The position numbers were made by a program, and so were the translations under genes. Under the pieces are notes generated by a model, which made no database searches, had not been told where the DNA came from, and worked only from the letters and a program-made list of their open reading frames with translations. Of a DNA stretch of 64,000 bases, positions 58,701 through 64,000 are shown piece after piece. The stretch lies in assembly GCA_030063045.1 (NCBI GenBank), contig JAQSEB010000017.1, positions 1,674,001 to 1,738,000 of the forward strand, written 5' to 3'. The first letter of the stretch is position 1. Each line of letters starts with the position of its first letter. This DNA is from Pratylenchus scribneri (taxonomy: Eukaryota; Nematoda; Chromadorea; Rhabditida; Pratylenchidae).

Positions 58701-61700
58701 TCAAAAATTACTTTTTGACTTGATTCCGCATTTTCGGCGGATGATTTATTCGTCCCATCTTTGAAGTGGAATGTTTCCTTCGTTGAAAATGGCCATTCAA
58801 TCCGTTCCCGATCATTCGCATTAAAAATTGATTCCGTAATACTTCGGGTCATATTTTCGGGTGCCAACAGGATTTTACTCAGTGATTTGTTCCTTTTGTC
58901 ATATGAAATTGAGAATCTATTCAAAAATATTTTAATTATTCATTAAATTTAATTTCCAACTTTATTCCATTAACATTTCCCATTGTTCTTTCGGCATTTG
59001 TGGCATCGGCACAGAAAATTGTCATCGCTTCTCCGGTGCATTCCATTAAATTTGGATCACCGGAATATGTTCCTAAAAAATTCAAAAATTTATTAAATTA
59101 ATTTTTTTTTAAAATTTACCTTTTGCTGATTTACACTGTAAATGCATTGTCCAATGGACGGAAATGTCGGCTAAAATGGATTTTGGCAAAACTATTTCGG
59201 CACCCTCAAATTCGAGGAGGAAAATTTCGTCGCGAAGTTCACGCTTTTTGGGCAATTCAATTTTGGATTGATCCGCAATTGGAATTCTATTAAAATAATT
59301 TTATTCAAATAAATCATTGTTAGAGAAAGGAAATAGGTAAATTCCAGAATTTACTGCCAGATAGATAATAGGCTGGTAAATTTCGGAAATGTCGGCTTGT
59401 GGTCAACCCAAAAATATGAGCATAGACCATAAGACGCGGAATGGATGAATTAGTCTATGAAAGTCCAATTTTAAACCAATATGTGCTTGGTTTGAAAAGT
59501 TGAACCGTTTTCTAATCCGAAACCGGTTTAATTCACCATAATCTCCCTAATAAGTCTTATTTTGGAGTCTGAAATTTAAACTTAATTGACTAAATCGACC
59601 ATGTTAAATCGACTGAGCCTATTCTAAAATCTTTGGGTTTTCTAGAAGCCGAAAGAAATTAAATTTTTCAATAAATATGCAAACCTGAATTTCAATTCCA
59701 AAGAGGCACAATAACATTTTAGGGAAATGGACAAATCGGAATCGGCCGGCTCTTGCAATAATTTATCATCCAATGGGGCGGTGCCGGCTTCAAATTTTGG
59801 TGATTTGATCCCAATTGAATTTTTGCAAAGGAAATATGGCCGAATGAAGAGCAAATTTTGTATTCTATCCACAATGCTTGGATCCAATTCCAATTTGCAT
59901 TTTTCTATGTCCAAATTAAGGCAATAATCATTTTCCCTTTCCAGTGAATTTTTGAATCGAAATGTTAGAACACTTTTTGGCATAATATTGGCGGCATTTG
60001 ATAGGCACATAATGTCAATAATTTGCAATTCGGAAGACTTTAAAATGGAATAATATTTAATAATTTAATTTAAAAAATTCCAACCTCCTCAGACCATAAG
60101 CATTCCTTAAAATCGCATTCATCCAAATGACCTTCAAATTCCACCAAATTTCGTTGGCATTCATTTGTTAGTGAATATGTTCCGAAGAAACCATTTGCCA
60201 ATAATCTAATTGTTTATGAATTAATTTAGGTTTTAATTTATGGATGTGTGCCAATTTGTCGCCGTTTGTAATAACTAATCAAGAATTGAACTAATTTTAA
60301 TGATTTTAGTATCAAATTAAAAAGCAAACTTTTGGCTATCAAATAATATTAATATTATTTAAAAGGCACAAAAATTTCGGAGTTAAAACCATTTAAAACG
60401 ACCTTTACTATGGATTATCAAAATTATTGGTGGTTTTTTGGACATAACTCCATCACTTTTGAACCAATTTAAATAAAATTATTACAATTGGATAGGCAAA
60501 TGTTTGTTCTTTAATTTGATAACTATCAGAATTGGTTCAGTCCTTCATGAAGTTAAATGGCAATAAGTTTATTTAATTTATTAATTTTTACCTCAAACAA
60601 TCCCCGCGGAACAAATTTGAAAGCATCGCCCCTTGTTCACCAATTTTCATTTTATTCAATTTCAGCTGTGCGGCAGTTTTGAAAAAATGTTCCGCTTTTT
60701 CCACCATTTCATTCACAATTGTTGGAAATGTTTGTTGAATTTGAGATTCCTCAAATTTTTCCATTGAATCTTTGCTCAATGGATCATCGTGGCTCAACAA
60801 AACGATTAATGTTGGCGCCCGCAGCGAAATTGTGAACACATTCGGTCGACGTTCGACCAATGTTGTGGTGGAACCAGCTTAAAATTAATAGGTAAAATTT
60901 ATTAAATTTAAATTTTTACTTTTTGAATGATTTTTCTCCTCCATTATTTCCATTTCCGGTGAATTTGGTCGAAATTTTTGGCCTCCAATTATTTTTCGCC
61001 AGTTATAATCAGCTTTGGGTGTGTCCGAAAATTCAAAATATTGTTCCGATCCACTCCATGTTCCTCCTCCTCCCATTCCTCTCTTTTGGCCAATGAATTT
61101 TTGGCGTTGGTCGGCCTCAAAGAATTCTCCCTGGATTTGTTCCATCATTCGATTAAAATGTTCTTTGTTCATTGGTAATCCACCAAAATTGTTTGCATTC
61201 GAATTCATTGGTTGATTTTGAGGTTCTTTTTCCCTCGGCAAAAGCAATGAGAAAATATTTTTGAGGAGTAAAATTTGACTGGGCGTCAAAAAAATGTACA
61301 AAGGGCCGCCAAGGAAAATGTCAATGTCAATTCGTTTGTTGAAATATGAATTGTCCGGTTGTTGCGTCAGTGCCGAATTGTTGCTATTATTCACCCGAAT
61401 TCGAAGAGTGTGTTTTTCGGAGAAAAATTGTGCAAATAAAATTGGATTTGGTGGAATCCTTAAAATCCAAAATATTATTTTTTTATTTAATTTATTTTTG
61501 ATACAAATTTTGTGGCCTCGTTGCGGTGTTGGAATTTGAACGGCTGCTAAAATGAGAATAGCATGATTGAAAATTCAGTGCAGTCATTTCGGCATCGCCC
61601 TCCGAATCACTCGAATTTATTTGTGAATTTATTAATTTCTAAATTTAATTTGATTTATTTTTTACTTTTTAAAATTAATTTTACATTGTTCTTTAGTGGA

Positions 61701-62589
61701 GTCCAAATATCCGTGTACAGACGAACTCCTTGAATATGCAGCAATTTGTTCAAATCAGTCATTGTATAAAGGCGAGCGGGTTGTTCAGTTATGGCCAAAT
61801 TTTTATTCTTCATTTGCTCCTCCAAATTTTCGTCCAAAAATTCCATTCTAAATAATTAATTAATTAATATTTTTACTAAAATATGGAATACTTGTCAATT
61901 TGTATTTCAATTCCGGTGCATAATCCGGACAATTCCGAATAGGACTCAATGCGAATGGTGATATTCTCGAAAATAACTTTAATCCGTGAAATAATTTGAT
62001 CAATTAGACTGGCAAATTGTTCAATTCCTCCGCTGTCCGTTTCCGTTGCCAAATGTTCATCCACAATTACACTTTTTGCCAAATCCATACTGGATGCGAT
62101 AGAGCCAATGAAGGAAGAAACTGCAAACGATAAAAGGTTGAAAATATTTATTAAATACTAACCAAGTTCCTGGGTATTTGTTGTGTTAATATCGGCAATT
62201 GGTGTGAGAGTGATTTGAAGGCCACTGACTTTTATAATCGTTGAATCATTAAGTAGCCTCTTCCAAGGCACACAAACAGTCAGCTCTTCCACATAACCAT
62301 CCACAAATGAAATTATTTTGATACCTGAAAACTCCATTGGATTTATGGACATTTTGTTTTGACCTGAAGTTTCGATCGTTTCATTGATGTAATCGGAATT
62401 GAGCATCACTCCTTGTACAGTTGCGGTGCCATCGGCTAAATGGAATTCCAGCTGATCGGATGTCAATTCCGTTTTCAAATATTGGCCCATATATCTAAAA
62501 ATATTGTTTTTGGTTTCGATATAAAAATTAAAATCCAACCTGTGAATAAGAAATCTGCATAATGGTTTTGTAAAAACTGAAAAATTCAT
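52770..62589 (-). CDS. Autophagy lipid-transfer protein ATG2
   Basis: ATG2 is a rod-like lipid channel that moves phospholipids from ER to the growing autophagosome, partnered with ATG9 and WIPI/ATG18. The start at 62589 gives the chorein-type N-terminus: FTKPLCRFLIHRYMGQYLKT, DQLEFHLADGTATVQGVMLN, then FVDGYVEELTVCVPWKRLLN and STIIKVSGLQITLTPIA. This matches ATG2 rather than VPS13. The C-terminus has the ATG2-type end: SSFGLNAATAAIDATQRIVG, GIVDTTQSLQSAAE, GGWGVGILRHITPTAIRPIV and GLKNQLKPEEHKEEMRKWR, followed by a Ser/Gln-rich tail. More than 20 small exons lie between, on the order of 2,000 residues by my estimate. Several introns host inverted-arm elements (families A and B) and one tRNA-arm palindrome. 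An acceptor-like TTTTATAG lies just before the start. Confidence 0.9.
53265..53590. repeat. Family B element copy 1 (atg-2 intron)
   Basis: Starts near AACGGTTCAATTG and ends near GAACTGTTATAAACCGTTTT, which is roughly its inverted copy. Shares words with 56080-56375 and 57838-58140, including ATCGATTGATATATGG and GGATAAACCATTGAAC. Confidence 0.5.
55063..55098 (+). pseudogene. Isolated tRNA T-arm-like palindrome (atg-2 intron)
   Basis: A perfect B box GGTTCGAATCC sits between TCCCGGG (55073-55079) and CCCGGGA (55087-55093), giving a seven-pair stem. No convincing A box or anticodon arm lies upstream, so it is only the 3' part of a tRNA-like unit, antisense to the host gene. Confidence 0.45.
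56080..56375. repeat. Family B element copy 2 (atg-2 intron)
   Basis: Left end GCGACGGTTTATTAGTTTAT; right end ATAAACTATTGAACCCC followed by TTATAAAACTTTTTTCGCC. The arms are imperfect inverted copies. Confidence 0.45.
57838..58140. repeat. Family B element copy 3 (atg-2 intron)
   Basis: Left end TTAAAGGTTTATTGGTTTAT; right end ACAAACCATTGAACCACTTA, and then TTTTCGCC as in copy 2. The interior carries ATCTAATCGATAAATCTCAT on the left, echoing ATCTATCGATTTTGATTAGA on the right. Confidence 0.5.
60251..60569. repeat. Inverted-arm element, family A copy 3 (atg-2 intron)
   Basis: Starts CCAATTTGTCGCC and ends GGCAATAAG. Shares TTTTAGTATCAAATTAAA, ACTTTTGGCTATCAA, TTACTATGGATTATCA and GTGGTTTTTTGGACATAACT with copies 1 and 2. 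Confidence 0.7.
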
Positions 62590-63405
62590 CTTGCCGCAAA
62601 TAATTTTTCAATCAAAATCTATAAAATGTTAATACTATTTAAGGTGATCGATCAAAGTATCAAAGTTTATTCCATAAAAAAATGAAAATTACTCATGTTT
62701 ATCTTGTTTGTTACAAAAGTTTAGTTGATTTCGATTAGTACTAACGGTTCCTTTTCCTATAACTTTACTTTCATCATCGGACTGGCTCGATAACGGCCAT
62801 TTTCATCAATTTTATTCCCGACAACCGCGCGCCGCGCTAATCAAAAATTTCACGTGCAATCGACACTCGCGCTTCCTTCAGGCAAAAATTGGAAAATAAT
62901 GGATGAAAGAAGGAGAATAATAAGATGCAGAGAAAATTTTTAATACAAAATGCCAATAAAATATTAATTTAAAAATCTTCAAATGACCCTTCACAATTTT
63001 CACACAAAGTTTCACTTGACTTTCATCACGGAAATCTTGGAATTGGGAAAGTAAAATTAGATGTGAATAAATTTTATATATTAAAATATTTATAAATAAA
63101 TAATAAAAATATTTTTATTAATAATAAATAATCCCCAATAGTCGATAATTGATAAATAAGGTAATTGGGACGAATGGCTCTCCCCCATTCCTAATTCATT
63201 TTTACACTGGTCGATGGAAATGAACGGACTTTTTGATGACCTTTTTTGTCCTCCATTTGATCAATTTATAGATAAGAGTCACATTTTCCATTAACAAAAC
63301 CAAATAAATCAACCAAATTTTGATAGGCAAAACTTTTAAACCTAAACAAAATTTTCATTACCAATTTTATTTCCTTTCCTATAGAACATCACAAAAAAAC
63401 TAATT
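62590..63405. other. Divergent promoter interval between atg-2 and the folate gene
   Basis: About 815 bases. A GC-rich island (GCGCGCCGCGC near 62826-62837) stands out in AT-rich DNA and lies beside a CACGTG hexamer. The right half is AT-rich; TTTCCTTTCCTATAG near 63370-63384 is a probable splice acceptor (cis or trans) just before the folate-gene ATG. Confidence 0.6.
62851..62856. promoter_or_regulatory. Palindromic E-box CACGTG
   Basis: Perfect E-box 262 bases upstream of the atg-2 start, next to a GC-rich island. HLH-30/TFEB-type factors bind this core at autophagy genes in animals; that they act here is inference from position only. Confidence 0.4.
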
Positions 63406-64000
63406 ATGGCAAAAATTATTGATGGTAATGCAATTGCTAAAGATGTATTGAGGTATTCTATCAATGGAATTTAGGCCTAAATTACATCTAAATTAAAGAC
63501 AAGTCACCGATGGTTTGAAACAAATTCGAGAGGGAAATCCGAATTTCTCTGTAACCCTTGCAATTGTGCAGGTCCCTTAAAGGGTTCGATGACTCCCGAA
63601 ATTTAGAATTTAAGGTCGGTAATCGTAGCGATTCGGCCGTTTATATCAAAAAGAAAATGGAAAAAGCGCGTGAAGTTGGGATTGAGGCAAAACATTTCCA
63701 ACTTAATGAAGAATGCACTGATTCGGATTTGGAAGAATTAATTGAGAAATTGAATGTGGATCCGAATGTTGATGGAATTATTGTGCAGGTAGAGAAATGG
63801 GGGAAATGGAAGAAGGAATTCATTCATTTGCAAAGTTGCCATTGGATTCGGTCAACAAAATGGACGTGGAAAGTATCATTGACCGAATTAGGCCAGAAAA
63901 AGATGTGGATGGATTGACGAGAATGGTTGGATATTGAAAATGATTCATTATTTAAATTTATTCATTTGAGAATGCCGGCAAATTGGCCAGAGGCGAATTG
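63406..64000 (+). CDS. Methylenetetrahydrofolate dehydrogenase/cyclohydrolase (FolD-type), 5' part
   Basis: Interconverts methylene-, methenyl- and formyl-tetrahydrofolate in one-carbon metabolism. Starting at 63406, exons read MAKIIDGNAIAKDVLR, then VTDGLKQIREGNPNFSVTLA, then VGNRSDSAVYIKKKMEKARE, DSDLEELIEKLNVDPNVDGI followed by IVQ, and, after a short intron, LPLDSVNKMDVESIIDRIRP, EKDVDGLTR. A last exon at the window edge starts NAGKLARGEL. All match FolD in order, including the Y-x-x-x-K catalytic pair (YIKKK) and the VDGxxxQLPLP-like stretch, with LD replacing LP. The gene continues past the window. Bifunctional or trifunctional form cannot be told from this part. Confidence 0.9.

Noticed and set aside
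52770..62589. VPS13 instead of ATG2
   Set aside because: The N-terminal SGLQITL block after VPWKRLL and the C-terminal ILRHITPTAIRPIV, GLKNQLKPEE region fit ATG2; no VAB or VPS13 C-terminal domains are seen.

Overview
The window is eukaryotic and nematode. Genes are split by many short AT-rich introns (mostly 45-60 bases) ending in TTTCAG, TTTAAG or TTTTAG, and their products match nematode proteins: an FMRFamide-like precursor of the FLP-12 type, a patched-related protein, a lunapark, a COE (UNC-3-type) factor, MO25 and a cytoplasmic intermediate filament protein. Moderate GC, recurring GGCCAA-rich text, two introns with a GC donor (CAG|GCAAAT) and FLP-12 residues like those reported from potato cyst nematodes point to a tylenchid plant parasite of the cyst-nematode kind (Globodera/Heterodera-like). 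That placement is inference; no marker gene in the window proves it.

Layout, left to right: an SLC9B-type cation/proton antiporter (-, 1.2-3.1 kb); a myosin-light-chain-kinase-like kinase with a long charged tail (+, 4.5-8.0 kb); an interleukin-17-like secreted protein (+, 10.5-11.8 kb); the SAGA/ADA adaptor ADA2 (-, 12.6-15.5 kb); flp-12 (+, 16.4-16.9 kb); lunapark and mitochondrial ribosomal protein L4 in operon-like order (-, 17.1-19.6 kb); an unassigned membrane protein (-, 20.0-21.2 kb); a predicted SBK-family pseudokinase (+, 23.1-26.5 kb); a patched-related protein (-, 26.8-32.6 kb) with a small gene nested on the opposite strand of one intron; an intermediate filament protein (-, 34.2-37.5 kb); a COE transcription factor (-, 39.7-43.4 kb); an N-terminal RASSF protein followed by MO25 (+, 45.5-48.9 kb); an unassigned phosphoprotein-like gene (-, 49.4-50.9 kb); the autophagy lipid-transfer protein ATG2 (-, 52.8-62.6 kb); and the start of a methylenetetrahydrofolate dehydrogenase gene (+, 63.4 kb to the window edge).

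The genes do not form one pathway. Two same-strand pairs with short gaps (mrpl-4 then lnp-1; RASSF then mop-25) could be operons. atg-2 and the folate gene are divergent, and the interval between them carries a CACGTG E-box.

The introns and spacers hold most of the unexplained structure: two tandem arrays of one minisatellite family in opposite orientation 10 kb apart, at least four dispersed families of short elements (three with inverted arms), three tRNA-like remnants and several long G/C homopolymers. The points I would check first are the IL-17-like gene, the pseudokinase, the nested intronic gene, the paired inverted minisatellites and the non-canonical introns.
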